DNA from: Muribaculaceae bacterium
GTDB lineage: Bacteria; Bacteroidota; Bacteroidia; Bacteroidales; Muribaculaceae
Direction: 5' to 3'
Length of the DNA: 64,000 nt
Assembly: GCA_023665425.1 (NCBI GenBank)
Contig: JAMPDX010000002.1
Location: 82,955-146,954, forward strand
This document shows, piece after piece, positions 1-9,576 of this stretch. The translations under genes and the position numbers were made by a program. The notes below the pieces were generated by a model. That model was not told the DNA's origin and made no database searches. It was given only the letters and a program-made list of their open reading frames with translations. Position 1 is the first letter of the stretch, and each line of letters starts with the position of its first letter.

Positions 1-865
1 GCTGCGGATTTGAGGTATAGTTGAGCACATCAATGTTTTCATTGCGCAGCTCGCGCACTATGCCGTGTATGCGAGACCCTTTCACTCCCACGCAGGCTCC
101 CACGGGGTCGATACGGTCATCATAGCTCTCCACAGCAATCTTAGCGCGCTCACCGGGGATACGAGCCACTGCTCTGATGGTGATGAGACCGTCATGAATC
201 TCAGGCACCTCCTGCTCGAAGAGGCGGCGCAGGAAGCGCTCGTCGGTACGGCTGACAATGACCTTTGGGTTGCCATTGGGGTTGTCCACACGCTTCACTA
301 TAGCGCGAACCATGTCTCCCTTGTGGAAGAAGTCTGAGGGTATCTGCTCCTCTTTGGGCATGATGAGCTCGTTCTGCTCCTCATCCATAAGCAGCATCTC
401 GCGTTTCCATATCTGATGCACCTCGCCTGAGACAATCTCTCCTTCCAGCTCTTTGAATTTGGAGTAGAGGGCATCTTTCTGCAGGTCTAAAATCTTGCTC
501 TGCAATGTCTGGCGGAGGTTGAGGATGGCACGACGGCCAAACTTCTCAAAATAAATTTGCTTGGCTACCTCCTCGCCCACTTCACATTCGGGGTCTATCT
601 CGCGAGCGTCGGTGAGGCCTATCTGCATATCTTTGTTCTCCACTTCGCCATCGGGCACTACTGTCAGGTTCTGATAGATTTCGCAGTCACCCTTGTCGGG
701 GTTCATGATGACGTCGAAATTCTCGTCAGAGCCAAACATATTGGAGAGTACTTTGCGGAAGCTCTCCTCCAGCACGTTGATCATTGTCGGCTTGTCGATG
801 TTCTTTGTCTCCTTGAACTCGGCAAACCGGTCGACCATGTTTACGGTTTCCTCTTTTTTAGCCAT
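1..865 (-). CDS. nusA: Transcription termination/antitermination factor NusA (C-terminus cut by window edge)
   Basis: Only the first 288 residues are inside the window; the gene runs off the left edge. NusA binds RNA polymerase and nascent RNA and modulates pausing, termination and antitermination. The visible part has the N-terminal RNAP-binding domain (residues 1-125), an S1 RNA-binding domain (about 130-200, around EGEIVSGEVHQIW) and the start of the KH region with the hallmark DPVGACVGVKGSRI near residue 265. It starts MAKKEETVNMVDRF, 41 bases after the rimP stop. The rimP-nusA order is the conserved translation/transcription operon, normally followed by infB, which would lie outside the window. 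Confidence 0.96.
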   Translation of the reverse strand, partial: MAKKEETVNMVDRFAEFKETKNIDKPTMINVLEESFRKVLSNMFGSDENFDVIMNPDKGDCEIYQNLTVVPDGEVENKDMQIGLTDAREIDPECEVGEEVAKQIYFEKFGRRAILNLRQTLQSKILDLQKDALYSKFKELEGEIVSGEVHQIWKREMLLMDEEQNELIMPKEEQIPSDFFHKGDMVRAIVKRVDNPNGNPKVIVSRTDERFLRRLFEQEVPEIHDGLITIRAVARIPGERAKIAVESYDDRIDPVGACVGVKGSRIHGIVRELRNENIDVLNYTSNPQ

Positions 866-906
866 GTTATATCTTGTTTTTATTATTCGAAATTTGGGTT
901 TAGGAG

Positions 907-1371
907 TTAGAAATCAAGAAGTGCATTCACCTTCTTTACCTGGTCATAGGTGAAGTGTTGCGGCACCATACGTAGCTCCGGGCGCTTCATCCCTTCCTCC
1001 TTGACTTTGGTCTCCACGCCTACAGTGAAGCCCTGCTCATCGGCATCATCAAGCATGCCTTTGAGCTTGCGGCCATCCTTAGTGAGCACCTCGACAGGCT
1101 GACCTATATTTTTGATGTATTGGCCAAGTACCTTAAAGGGGGAGGTGAGACCCGCGGACCCTACCTCTAAGCTGTAATCTTCATCATCACGAGGAAATGC
1201 CTCCTCTATATCGCGGCTCAGATTGCAGCAGAAATCTATGTCAACCCCCTCGGGGCTATCTATTTCCACTACAATGTCGTTTGAAGGTGAGACTGTGACA
1301 TCCACAAGGAAATAGTCATTACCCTCCAACTTGCTGTTAACAAACTCAATAAGTGCTTTCTTATCTATCAT
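907..1371 (-). CDS. rimP: Ribosome maturation factor RimP
   Basis: 154-residue protein of usual RimP length, needed for 30S subunit maturation. Visible family features are the N-terminal alpha/beta domain with VEIDSPEGVDIDFC, the EVGSAGLTSPFK segment and a C-terminal SH3-like domain with KGMLDDADEQGFTV. An upstream in-frame ATG at 1500 would add 43 residues of unlikely composition; MIDKKALIEFVNSKL at 1371 matches family N-termini and was chosen. It is first in the rimP-nusA operon, preceded by a leader of about 250 nt. Confidence 0.93.
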   Translation of the reverse strand: MIDKKALIEFVNSKLEGNDYFLVDVTVSPSNDIVVEIDSPEGVDIDFCCNLSRDIEEAFPRDDEDYSLEVGSAGLTSPFKVLGQYIKNIGQPVEVLTKDGRKLKGMLDDADEQGFTVGVETKVKEEGMKRPELRMVPQHFTYDQVKKVNALLDF

Positions 1372-1629
1372 AATCAATAAGTTTCGGCTATGATGCCTGA
1401 CAGTTTCGTTGCTATGTCCGGCACTCGAATGCACCACCGGAGGTGCGCCATTACTGTTGGACATATACAATACAAGTACTGCACGGCTCATTCCGCTCAT
1501 TGAGCTTGTGGAAAGTGCCGCGCTACCGTGCTATAAGGCGCTGATTATCAATACAGGATGTCTGACATCATTCGCCGCGGTATTCACAACGCCGGTGAGA
1601 GTCTCGCTGACTCACCCCGGAGATGTTTG

Positions 1630-1660
1630 CAAAAATACATTTTTTTAGTGGCATAATCAA
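1630..1660 (-). promoter_or_regulatory. Promoter of rimP-nusA operon
   Basis: The minus strand has TATTTTTG (1637-1630) as a Bacteroidetes -7 box, with TTG (1660-1658) as the -33 element 20 bases upstream. This fits TTTG-N19-21-TAnnTTTG and would start a transcript near 1623. Confidence 0.5.
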
Positions 1661-1721
1661 CCCTTTGCCTCCAATAAACCCGCTATTTAACAATTTTTAA
1701 CGTTTAAAAGCCTCTATCTAT

Positions 1722-1778
1722 AATAAAATCACCCCGCGCAGCCCGAGTCGTACTCGTGCTTTGCAGGGTGATTATATA
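1722..1778 (-). terminator. Terminator after C69 peptidase gene
   Basis: AATCACCC (1727-1734) pairs with GGGTGATT (1766-1773) around an inner GAGT/ACTC hairpin. On the minus strand the stem is followed by TTTTATTATAG. It lies 15-65 bases beyond the peptidase stop codon. Confidence 0.65.
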
Positions 1779-1792
1779 CAAGCGGTCGGTGT

Positions 1793-3481
1793 TTATTTAT
1801 TCTCTTTGTTCCGCAGGGGGGCGATGTCACGACCCTTGTCGAGGAAGTGGTCGCCGGTCTTTTCGACGATTATGTCGAAGTATTCCTGATTATAGCCGGG
1901 GAAAGTGGGGGCTACGGGCATGCCATCTTCTGAATAGATGAAGTTGCCGTCGGCGTCAACCTTCTTCATATTGCCATCCATGAAGCGCACCAGCAAGTAG
2001 CGGTCAAGGTCGCGGTAGGCATCTGTGGCCTCTTTGGCTATGGCAGCTCCCTCGCTGTTTACAGCAGCGGTGAGGGCGGCAAGGTCTCCATTATTATACA
2101 GAGCAAGCAACTCGGCATCTTTCTCGGGGCGGGTGCTCTGATATTTGCTTTCAAGGCCGTTCTGCACCTTGCGGATATCGGGTATCATGAGGTCATAACG
2201 ATGATATGCCTGATTGGCGATACGGTTGTTGATCCAGAAGTTGGAGGTGTCGGAATATTTGTTCATGTCGCCGTTGCCAACGCGTACCTCGAGGGGTATC
2301 TCGGTCATGGAGCAATAGAAGGGCATATACACACAAGTATTGGTGTCGTCAGTACCAAACCACAGGAGGCCACCCACGGGGTCGGGCAGGTCCGGACGAC
2401 TCTGAGCCACGAAGCTCCAACCGGTTTGCTGTGTGGCTATGGCACGCTCGTGCATATACTTCTTGCCGTCTACGGTATACTCCATGGGGCGCCAGCGATA
2501 GGGCACTTTGTTGGGGCCGGCACCCACATCCTGAGTCATGTCAAAGGGGGTATCCTCAAAGTGGTCGCGCATACGCTCCTGCATCTCGGCCAGGGTGATT
2601 TTGCGATCGGGATAGATATATAGCGGCATTGGCTCATCGCTCTCACCGTTACACCATGCATAATACTTGTCGGCATCCTTGTTGAAGGTACGGAAGAAGC
2701 TCCATACACGTGCATCGCAGCCACGCAGGGTACCATGGTCAAACTGCTCGTATACATCGGCAAAGGAGAAGTCCTTGTCCTTGCCGGTGTACCATCCTTT
2801 TTTGCGGGCGAAGTCTACTACATCCTTGGAATATTTGACATTCTTCTTGTCCTTGAAGTCCACCTGTCGTATGCGGGGCTGATTGGCGTGGCCGGAGATG
2901 GCACCGTCAGGGATGCGCACTGCAATCCACACGGCGCCCTTCTCGGCTCCCTTGCCGATGAGCTCCATGACCCATACCTCATCCTTGTCGGCTATTGAGA
3001 AGCTCTCGCCGGAGGAGGCATAGCCATATTTGTCTACCAGGTCGGCCATTATATCTATAGCCTCGCGGGCTGTCTTGGCGCGTTGCAGAGTGATGTAGAT
3101 AAGTGAGCCATAGTCTATTATAGCCTGGCCTGTGGTGTCCTCACATTCGGCGCGTCCACCCCATGTGCTCTCGGCTATTATGAGCTGATGCTCATTCATA
3201 TTCCCAACCACGTTATATGTGTGCGCCACCTCGGGTATCTCACCCATATATTTGCCGGAGTCCCAATCGAAGACTTTGCGCATGGCCCCCTTAGGATGGT
3301 CAGCTGCCGGCTGGTGATACAATTCGCCGAACAGAGTATGGGAGTCAGCGGCATATGTCACTACATTGCTGCCATCGGCCATAGCACCCTTGGTAGCAAT
3401 AAGATTTGTGCAAGCGTCTGCCGGGGTGGACATGAGTCCCATCGCGGCCAAGACGCCCATGGTAATAAGATTTTTGTTCAT
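1793..3481 (-). CDS. C69-family dipeptidase (secreted Ntn hydrolase)
   Basis: 562-residue protein with an N-terminal signal peptide (MNKNLITMGVLAAMGLM...ADA) directly followed by CTNLIATKGAMADGS. In family C69 (PepD-like dipeptidases) the Cys exposed by processing is the N-terminal nucleophile. Further family features are WVMELIGKGAEKGAVW and the long central domain with WRPMEYTVDGKKYMHERA. The frame is open to 3559, but the start at 3481 gives a proper signal sequence. A TAACTTTG -7 box lies just upstream. It stands alone between rimP and a divergent helicase gene. Likely role: periplasmic or extracellular dipeptide hydrolysis. Confidence 0.88.
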   Translation of the reverse strand: MNKNLITMGVLAAMGLMSTPADACTNLIATKGAMADGSNVVTYAADSHTLFGELYHQPAADHPKGAMRKVFDWDSGKYMGEIPEVAHTYNVVGNMNEHQLIIAESTWGGRAECEDTTGQAIIDYGSLIYITLQRAKTAREAIDIMADLVDKYGYASSGESFSIADKDEVWVMELIGKGAEKGAVWIAVRIPDGAISGHANQPRIRQVDFKDKKNVKYSKDVVDFARKKGWYTGKDKDFSFADVYEQFDHGTLRGCDARVWSFFRTFNKDADKYYAWCNGESDEPMPLYIYPDRKITLAEMQERMRDHFEDTPFDMTQDVGAGPNKVPYRWRPMEYTVDGKKYMHERAIATQQTGWSFVAQSRPDLPDPVGGLLWFGTDDTNTCVYMPFYCSMTEIPLEVRVGNGDMNKYSDTSNFWINNRIANQAYHRYDLMIPDIRKVQNGLESKYQSTRPEKDAELLALYNNGDLAALTAAVNSEGAAIAKEATDAYRDLDRYLLVRFMDGNMKKVDADGNFIYSEDGMPVAPTFPGYNQEYFDIIVEKTGDHFLDKGRDIAPLRNKENK

Positions 3482-3514
3482 ATGAGCTTGTTGATATGTT
3501 TTCTCAGTCACTTG

Positions 3515-3522
3515 CAAAGTTA
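3515..3522 (-). promoter_or_regulatory. -7 box of C69 peptidase promoter
   Basis: TAACTTTGC on the minus strand 34 bases upstream of the chosen start matches the Bacteroidetes TAnnTTTG box. The -33 element is weak. Confidence 0.5.
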
Positions 3523-3638
3523 GCAATAAAGTTACACATACGAAAATTTTCAGACTCATTAGCCTGTCTATTCACTAAAATTAACTTTCATTATTGATAA
3601 AATAAAGGCCTGATAGGGTCTATGTCAAAATCTTTTAG

Positions 3639-3646
3639 TAATTTCG
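3639..3646 (+). promoter_or_regulatory. -7 box upstream of DEAD-box helicase
   Basis: TAATTTCGCG 16 bases before the start codon resembles the TAnnTTTG box with TTCG in place of TTTG. No clear -33 TTTG is seen 20 bases upstream. Confidence 0.35.
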
Positions 3647-3661
3647 CGTGTTTATATTGGT

Positions 3662-5605
3662 ATGATGACAGATCAAGAAGCAAAAGATATGATAGAGGGT
3701 ACTCCCTCTGATGCACCTGATACACAATCCGCTGCACCTAACCTCGGGTTTGCCGAGCTGGGTGTGAGTCCGACAATATTAAAAGCCCTCGATGAGCTTG
3801 GCTTTGAGCAACCTATGCCAATACAAGCCAAGGTGATACCGCACCTGCTGAACAAGGAAGGCGATGTGGTGGGTCTGGCGCAGACCGGTACCGGCAAGAC
3901 GGCCGCTTTCGGCGTACCGGTGCTCCAACGCATTGATACACACAAGACTACCCCCCAGGCATTGGTGATAGCTCCTACCCGCGAGCTGTGTCTGCAAATA
4001 GCCTCAGACTTGGCCGACTTCTCCCGGTATATAGATGACTTGAAGATAATACCGGTGTATGGTGGCTCTTCTATTGACTCGCAGATCAAGTCATTGCGCC
4101 GCGGCGTACAGCTTATTGTGGCTACTCCCGGGCGACTTATAGACCTGATAAAGCGAGGCGAAGTAAAGCTTGACGATGTGCATACCGTGATACTCGATGA
4201 GGCTGACGAGATGCTCAATATGGGCTTCCTCGACGACATCAATGAGATACTCTCTCATGTGCCCGAGGACCGAAAGATGCTGATGTTCTCGGCAACAATG
4301 CCCCGCGAGATTGCCGGCATAGCAAAGCGATTTATGCATGACCCGGTGGAATTTGTTGTCGGCAACAAGAATGAAGGTTCTGCCAATGTGCGACATATAT
4401 ATTACATGGTCAAAGCCCAGGATAAGTATTTAGCGCTAAAGAGAATAGCGGATAACAATCCTGACATCTACGGCATCATATTCTGTCGCACACGTCGCGA
4501 GACACAAGAGGTGGCCGATGCGCTGATAGCCGACGGATATAATGCCGACTGCCTGCACGGCGACTTGGGGCAGGCGCAGCGTGATTTGGCCATGAAGAAG
4601 TTTCGCGACCATGTCACTCAGCTGCTCGTGGCCACTGACGTAGCGGCTCGAGGCCTTGATGTAGATGACTTGACCCACGTGATAAATTACGGTCTGCCCG
4701 ATGACCCGGCGGTCTATACCCACCGCTCCGGGCGTACCGGACGCGCCAACAAGACCGGTGTCTCCGTGGCCATAATCCACTCTCGCGAGCAAAAGAAGCT
4801 CCGCGAAATAGAGAAGCGTATTGGCAAGACCTTCGAGCACCGCATGGTGCCCACGCCGGACCATATCATTGAGAAGCAGATATATCACTTGGCTGACCGA
4901 TTGGAGCGTGTGGAGGTCAATGAGGCCGCCATGGAACGCTATCTGCCCGGCGTTCGCAAAAAGCTGGAATGGCTCAGCGGCGAGGACCTGCTAAAGAGGG
5001 TTATGTCGCTCGAGTTTGCACGCCTGTTGGCATACTACAAGGATATGCCCGATATCGACTTGAATGCCTCAGACAAAAAGGAGCGCAAAGAGAAGAAGGA
5101 GAAGCGCCCCAAGCAGGACAAGGACCGCCGCGAGGCTGAGGCCGGATTTGAACGTGTCTATCTGAATGTGGGCAAAGCACAAGGTTTCTTCCCCGGCAAC
5201 CTTATGGAGATTATCAATCGCAATGTCAAGGGCCCGAAGCCTACCATCGGGCGCATAGACCTGCTACCGGATTACACTCTGTTTGACGTGCGGGAGGGAG
5301 ATGCCCACCGCGTTATTGCCTCTCTCAAGGGTGATGAGTTCTATGGCACCCGTCTGTATGCCGAGGCTGCCGAGCCGGGCAAGGACTACTCCAAGCAGCG
5401 ACGCGGCAAGCGCGACAAGGCTGAGGGCAAACATAAAAAGAAGTTTGACATTGTCTTGGCAAACAATACCAAGGGCCGCTCGGAGCCGGCCAAAGACAAG
5501 AAGCAAAAGAAAGAAAAGAAAGTAAAGCCGGCAAAAGAAGTAAAAGAATCTAAAAAGACTCACGGCAACTTCGATATTTTCATAAATAAAGGCAAGAAGA
5601 AATGA
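3662..5605 (+). CDS. DEAD-box ATP-dependent RNA helicase (DeaD/CsdA type)
   Basis: 647 residues. The helicase core shows the Q motif (GFEQPMPIQ), Walker A AQTGTGKT, PTRELCLQ, TPGRLIDL, the DEAD box in ILDEADEML, SATMP, the motif IV region IIFCRTRRE, VATDVAARGLDV and HRSGRTGRA. Around residues 470-485 there is a lysine/glutamate linker. A DbpA-type RNA-recognition domain follows (FERVYLNVGKAQGFFPG...). The protein ends in a strongly basic Lys-rich tail typical of RNA binding. Such helicases unwind structured RNA in ribosome assembly and cold adaptation. A TAATTTCG element at 3639-3646 is a likely -7 box. It overlaps the next gene by 4 bases (ATGA), so the two are co-transcribed. Confidence 0.93.
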   Translation: MMTDQEAKDMIEGTPSDAPDTQSAAPNLGFAELGVSPTILKALDELGFEQPMPIQAKVIPHLLNKEGDVVGLAQTGTGKTAAFGVPVLQRIDTHKTTPQALVIAPTRELCLQIASDLADFSRYIDDLKIIPVYGGSSIDSQIKSLRRGVQLIVATPGRLIDLIKRGEVKLDDVHTVILDEADEMLNMGFLDDINEILSHVPEDRKMLMFSATMPREIAGIAKRFMHDPVEFVVGNKNEGSANVRHIYYMVKAQDKYLALKRIADNNPDIYGIIFCRTRRETQEVADALIADGYNADCLHGDLGQAQRDLAMKKFRDHVTQLLVATDVAARGLDVDDLTHVINYGLPDDPAVYTHRSGRTGRANKTGVSVAIIHSREQKKLREIEKRIGKTFEHRMVPTPDHIIEKQIYHLADRLERVEVNEAAMERYLPGVRKKLEWLSGEDLLKRVMSLEFARLLAYYKDMPDIDLNASDKKERKEKKEKRPKQDKDRREAEAGFERVYLNVGKAQGFFPGNLMEIINRNVKGPKPTIGRIDLLPDYTLFDVREGDAHRVIASLKGDEFYGTRLYAEAAEPGKDYSKQRRGKRDKAEGKHKKKFDIVLANNTKGRSEPAKDKKQKKEKKVKPAKEVKESKKTHGNFDIFINKGKKK

Positions 5606-6258
5606 AGAAAATTCTCTCCCTTTTAGCAGCCATGTTGTGTTGCACATCTCTGCTTTACGCTGACGAGCTGAGTGACACTATATCTGTGGACCGCGTCTTT
5701 GTAGACTCCCCCTCCAAGGCACTCAACGTCATTGCTCGTTCCACACGCATGGATATGCTTGACTATGCCAAAGCCGGCAGTGATTATAAAGCTGTAAATG
5801 AATTTTATGGTGTCTCTACCATCAAGTCCATCAGTGATTCATGTATCAGTGTGGACCTCACGCAAGTCACTAACGCCCGGATATTTACTCTGCCTACAGC
5901 CAAAGGCGGGATAGCGGCAATTATCTATACCGTAGATACCAATGGGGCGGCAGATTCGCAGATTGAGTTTTATGACGGCAATCTGAGGCCTCTGAAGCTG
6001 ACCAACTTCTTCAAGCCCCCGGTGCTCGATTCATTTATTCGCCCGAAGTATAGAAAGGATAAATCTGTTGTTAATCAGCTGAATACAGTTATCCCCTTCA
6101 TCGCTTTGAAGTATGAATATGAACCGGAGTCCTCAACCCTCACAGCCACTCTCTCGCTCAAAGAGCTTGTCACTCAAGAAGACTACAAGCAGGTGGCCGG
6201 CTATCTTTATCCCTCGCTCTCCTACCGGTGGACCGGCAAGAAGTGGGAATTGAAATAA
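5602..6258 (+). CDS. DUF3256 family protein, exported
   Basis: 218 residues, beginning with a signal peptide (MKKILSLLAAMLCCTSLLYA) followed by a mature domain resembling DUF3256, a Bacteroidetes family of unknown function (DRVFVDSPSKALNVIARSTR, DMLDYAKAG...). No catalytic motif was recognised. Its start codon overlaps the helicase stop (ATGA), indicating translational coupling. Confidence 0.75.
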   Translation: MKKILSLLAAMLCCTSLLYADELSDTISVDRVFVDSPSKALNVIARSTRMDMLDYAKAGSDYKAVNEFYGVSTIKSISDSCISVDLTQVTNARIFTLPTAKGGIAAIIYTVDTNGAADSQIEFYDGNLRPLKLTNFFKPPVLDSFIRPKYRKDKSVVNQLNTVIPFIALKYEYEPESSTLTATLSLKELVTQEDYKQVAGYLYPSLSYRWTGKKWELK

Positions 6259-6290
6259 GTCGAATTCTAGATACTTAATATCAACATATT

Positions 6291-7808
6291 ATGGAAAGAA
6301 AAGTCAGGGTGCGTTTTGCCCCCTCTCCTACCGGACCGCTCCACATCGGCGGAGTGCGTACCGCTCTTTTTAATTACCTGTTCGCTCGCCAACATGGCGG
6401 CGATATGATACTTCGCATTGAAGACACCGACTCACGCCGCTTTGTGCCCGGCGCCGAAGAATACATCAATGAGGCTCTCGGTTGGCTTGGCATTGGCATC
6501 GATGAGGGTGTGCGCGAGGGTGGACCCTTTGGCCCCTACAAGCAGTCTGAGCGCCGCGAAATATACAAAGAGCATGTTGACAAACTGCTCGCTTCAGACA
6601 AGGCGTATATCGCTTTTGACACTCCGGAAGAGCTGGAGAAGGCTCGCTCCGAGCACCCCAACTTCCAGTATGACGCATCCACTCGCGGACAGATGCGCAA
6701 CTCCCTAACCATGCCCCCCGAGGAGGTGAAGCGCCTGATAGATGCCGGCGAGCAATATGTAGTCCGCTTCAAGATAGAGCCCGGACAGGATGTTGTGGTC
6801 GACGACCTTATCCGCGGTCGTGTGGTGATCAATTCATCTATCCTCGATGACAAGGTGCTCTACAAGAGTGCCGACAATCTGCCCACCTATCACCTGGCCA
6901 ACATCGTGGATGACCACCTCATGGAGGTGAGCCATGTGATACGCGGTGAGGAATGGCTCCCCTCAGCTCCCCTCCATGTATTGCTGTATCGCGCCTTCGG
7001 GTGGGAGGACACCATGCCTCAGTTCGTGCATCTGCCCTTGCTGCTCAAGCCGGTGGGCAATGGCAAGCTCTCAAAGCGCGACGGCGACAAGCTCGGCTTC
7101 CCGGTCTTCCCCTTGGAGTGGCACGACCCCAAGAGTGGCGAAGTGTCATCGGGATACCGCGAGCAGGGCTATCTGCCGGAGGCTGTAGTCAATTTCCTGG
7201 CTCTGTTAGGCTGGAACCCTGGCGATGACACAGAGCTGATGGATATGGACACACTGATACAGAAATTCTCATTCGTCCATTGCTCCAAAGCGGGTGCCAA
7301 GTTTGACTATAAGAAGGGTATCTGGTTTAACCATGAGTACCTGATGCGTATGGACGATGACAAACTTGCCGGCCTCTTCATGCCCATTCTGGCTGAGCAC
7401 GGTCACGCCGATGCCGACCCGGCATACGTGGCAAAGGCTGTCGGTATGGTCAAGGGGCGCATAGACTTTGTTCGTGATCTGTGGGACCAGGCAGATTTCT
7501 TCTTCGAGGCTCCCGGCACCTATGCCGAGAAGGATGTCAAGAAACGTTGGAAAGAAGGCACTGCCGACATCATGCGTCAGCTGATTGAGGTGCTCCGCGG
7601 CATCGATGACATGAGCTCTGCCAATGCTGAAAAGATCGTGCTCGATTGGATAGCCCAAAATGAATATCACCTCGGCAATGTCATGAATGCCTTCCGCTTG
7701 GCAGTGGTAGGCTCATGCCATGGTCCGCACATGTTTGACATCACCGAACTGATGCCCAAGCAGGAGGTAATAGACCGACTGAACCGAGCCATCGAAGTGC
7801 TCGGCTAA
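6291..7808 (+). CDS. gltX: Glutamyl-tRNA synthetase
   Basis: 505 residues, the usual length of class I GluRS. It charges tRNA(Glu) in the cytoplasm. The HIGH motif is HIGG in [20 protein letters not shown] near the N-terminus, and the KMSKS motif is [14 protein letters not shown] around residue 258. Both are intact. The C-terminal anticodon-binding domain runs to the end (NRAIEVLG). It lies 32 bases after the DUF3256 gene on the same strand and is followed by a strong terminator. Confidence 0.97.
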   Translation: MERKVRVRFAPSPTGPLHIGGVRTALFNYLFARQHGGDMILRIEDTDSRRFVPGAEEYINEALGWLGIGIDEGVREGGPFGPYKQSERREIYKEHVDKLLASDKAYIAFDTPEELEKARSEHPNFQYDASTRGQMRNSLTMPPEEVKRLIDAGEQYVVRFKIEPGQDVVVDDLIRGRVVINSSILDDKVLYKSADNLPTYHLANIVDDHLMEVSHVIRGEEWLPSAPLHVLLYRAFGWEDTMPQFVHLPLLLKPVGNGKLSKRDGDKLGFPVFPLEWHDPKSGEVSSGYREQGYLPEAVVNFLALLGWNPGDDTELMDMDTLIQKFSFVHCSKAGAKFDYKKGIWFNHEYLMRMDDDKLAGLFMPILAEHGHADADPAYVAKAVGMVKGRIDFVRDLWDQADFFFEAPGTYAEKDVKKRWKEGTADIMRQLIEVLRGIDDMSSANAEKIVLDWIAQNEYHLGNVMNAFRLAVVGSCHGPHMFDITELMPKQEVIDRLNRAIEVLG

Positions 7809-7833
7809 TTCCTGCCACTACAACACATATAAC

Positions 7834-7872
7834 GACGCCCACACGATCTCAAAACCGTGTGGGCGTATTTCT
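7834..7872 (+). terminator. Rho-independent terminator after gltX
   Basis: CGCCCACACG (7836-7845) and CGTGTGGGCG (7856-7865) form a perfect 10-bp stem with a 10-base loop, followed by TATTTCTT. It sits between convergent gltX and the lipoprotein gene and may serve both. Confidence 0.85.
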
Positions 7873-7886
7873 TATATCAGAGCGTA

Positions 7887-8480
7887 TCAAAGTGTGTGAG
7901 AAGTCCTCAAAACAGGCCGCAGGAGTATCTCGGAGGATGAAGCAAAGGTGTTGCCGCGGCTATCATCATCCACGGGCAGGGAGGTGTATAATGTGAAGAG
8001 TATGTCATCTTCCGCTCCTTGCCCTTTGGCCAGCAGGTTATACAGGCGATTTTGCTCCGTGGGACTCAGTGTCAAAGGCGCGAGAATGACATTCCCGGCG
8101 GTATCAGTTACTTCGGCTGTAAGTGTAGGCAATATGTCCGCAATGGTCTTGGGAGTCTCGCCTTTAAGTTCATCGCCGGTCACTTTGAGGCGAACGAGCG
8201 CCACCCACTTCTCACGGGCCCCTTCTCCGGACGGGGTAGTCCAGCTCTCCGGTGAGTCATCCACTTCGAGGTTTAAGGGTGCCTTCTCCGGCTTTACCTC
8301 AAAATGGAAAGGGGTACCCTGGTCTGTTATTTCGATGAGGGATGTACACAGCGCTATCGCCGCAGAGTCCTCACCAACGTATGAGGTGCTGGTGTTAATA
8401 TCCTTGGCCTTGTTGTGAGAGCTGCAGCCTGCCATGACCACTGTCAGGCAGGCTGCGAGTATATATCCGGCTAATTTCAT
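7887..8480 (-). CDS. Hypothetical lipoprotein
   Basis: 197 residues with a type II signal peptide and lipobox (ACLTVVMAGCSS; Cys 19). The mature part is acidic and looks beta-rich, with no recognised catalytic motif. Its first base overlaps the end of the TPR gene, so it is the third gene of a DUF4465-TPR-lipoprotein operon. Function unknown; probably anchored to the periplasmic or outer face of the envelope. Confidence 0.8.
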   Translation of the reverse strand: MKLAGYILAACLTVVMAGCSSHNKAKDINTSTSYVGEDSAAIALCTSLIEITDQGTPFHFEVKPEKAPLNLEVDDSPESWTTPSGEGAREKWVALVRLKVTGDELKGETPKTIADILPTLTAEVTDTAGNVILAPLTLSPTEQNRLYNLLAKGQGAEDDILFTLYTSLPVDDDSRGNTFASSSEILLRPVLRTSHTL

Positions 8481-8758
8481 CAGGGATTATAGCGGTCTTT
8501 ATCGTAGAAATCGAGTATCTCGTAGAAGGCACTCTTGGCCTGTACGGCGCGCGACTTGGGATTGATGCGGATGGCCTCATTCAGGTCATTAATGGCCAAT
8601 GCACGCTCACCTTTTTTCCAATAGAGAATGGCGCGCTCCACATACGGATCATCAGATGCCTCGCGATTGGCATCGATCAATTCAGTATAAGCGGCGATAG
8701 CCTCATCAGCATCAAGAGTCTGCTCGTATCTGCTCTTAATTTCGTCTATGGTTTTCAT
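8480..8758 (-). CDS. Small tetratricopeptide-repeat protein
   Basis: 92 residues. The centre has a TPR-like helix pair (YVERAILYWKKGERALAI followed by NDLNEAIRINPKSRA), the usual TPR spacing with the ALAINDLNEAIRINP signature. No signal peptide, so cytoplasmic. It lies 3 bases after the DUF4465 gene and abuts the lipoprotein gene. Probably a protein-interaction module; partner unknown. Confidence 0.75.
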   Translation of the reverse strand: MKTIDEIKSRYEQTLDADEAIAAYTELIDANREASDDPYVERAILYWKKGERALAINDLNEAIRINPKSRAVQAKSAFYEILDFYDKDRYNP

Positions 8759-8761
8759 ATC

Positions 8762-9529
8762 TTAGAATAGTTGTGCGCGCACTCGCAGGTGGTCAATTGC
8801 GAAGTATGCGGGAGTGTTCATACCCCATTGGCCGGTGTCAGAGCTGCGCATGGTGAAATATAATGTGGTGATTTCGCCCAGACTGCGGAGGTCCCATTGG
8901 GTCCACTCGTCGAGTATCTTGCCGTCATCGGCCAGCCATATGTCGGTTGCCAGCTCTGTGCCGTCAGCTTTCACGCCGTGGGCTGTTAGAATCAGATAGT
9001 CTGAGTCGGTAAATTTCTTGGAGAAAGCACTGCCATCGCGCATGGTGTAATAGGTGTAGGCAGTGTTTTGCACATATACATATAAGGGGGCGAAGACAGC
9101 CCTCTCGCCGGTGATGCTCTTTTGATAAGTGACTCGGCATGAGCGATCATCCACGGGAGTAGACTTATTCTCCTGATTGTCCCAGAAGGCCACGATATAG
9201 GGTGTGCCGGCACCGCTCAGGCCGCCACCGGTCATCACTTGGAACTGATGGTCAAGCCAGTTGGACTGCACCTCAGTGGAGCTTACACGTGCGGGAGTGA
9301 AGCCATTCCACACGAGCCCCCAAGGGCCTGTCTCGCCCTCATGGCTGAACACCATGTATTGGCTCTGGAACATATTGTTGGTGTTTACACCTTCCCAGAC
9401 ACCCTGAGAGTCATATTTGATTTCAGTTTGATTAAGCTGCACAGTGATGTCTACGGCATCATCGTCGTCAGAACAAGATGTAGCAAGCAATGGGAGTGCG
9501 GCAACTGCCAGATAGAGTAGTTTTTTCAT
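8762..9529 (-). CDS. DUF4465 domain-containing surface lipoprotein
   Basis: 255 residues. The N-terminus is a lipoprotein signal (MKKLLYLAVAALPLLATSCSDDDD), and the run of Asp after the Cys resembles a Bacteroidetes lipoprotein surface-export signal. The remainder matches DUF4465 (FAGFGV-type beta-sandwich; here WLDHQFQVMTGGGLSGAGTPY and AYFAIDHLRVRAQ), a family often found on the cell surface and near carbohydrate or cobalamin uptake genes. ATG at 9529 was chosen over the TTG at 9532. A repeat-rich non-coding stretch precedes it. Confidence 0.8.
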   Translation of the reverse strand: MKKLLYLAVAALPLLATSCSDDDDAVDITVQLNQTEIKYDSQGVWEGVNTNNMFQSQYMVFSHEGETGPWGLVWNGFTPARVSSTEVQSNWLDHQFQVMTGGGLSGAGTPYIVAFWDNQENKSTPVDDRSCRVTYQKSITGERAVFAPLYVYVQNTAYTYYTMRDGSAFSKKFTDSDYLILTAHGVKADGTELATDIWLADDGKILDEWTQWDLRSLGEITTLYFTMRSSDTGQWGMNTPAYFAIDHLRVRAQLF

Positions 9530-9576
9530 CAAAATTTGTTTTATGCGTTATGACTATTTTTCAGTTAGAGGTATTT

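Larger units (their letters stand above)
1372..1792. other. Non-coding region: rimP-nusA leader, promoter and C69 terminator
   Basis: 421 bases without a gene between rimP and the C69 peptidase stop. Read on the minus strand it holds a terminator for the peptidase (1722-1778), a promoter for rimP-nusA (1630-1660) and an untranslated leader of about 250 nt. The leader contains short potential hairpins, for example GGTGAG-N11-CTCACC on the minus strand at about 1595-1617. No tRNA or recognised riboswitch was seen in it. Confidence 0.6.

Noticed and set aside
1372..1630. Possible tRNA or riboswitch in the rimP leader, by analogy with nusA operons of other bacteria
   Set aside because: No cloverleaf arms, no GTTCGA-type T-loop and no recognised aptamer core were found.
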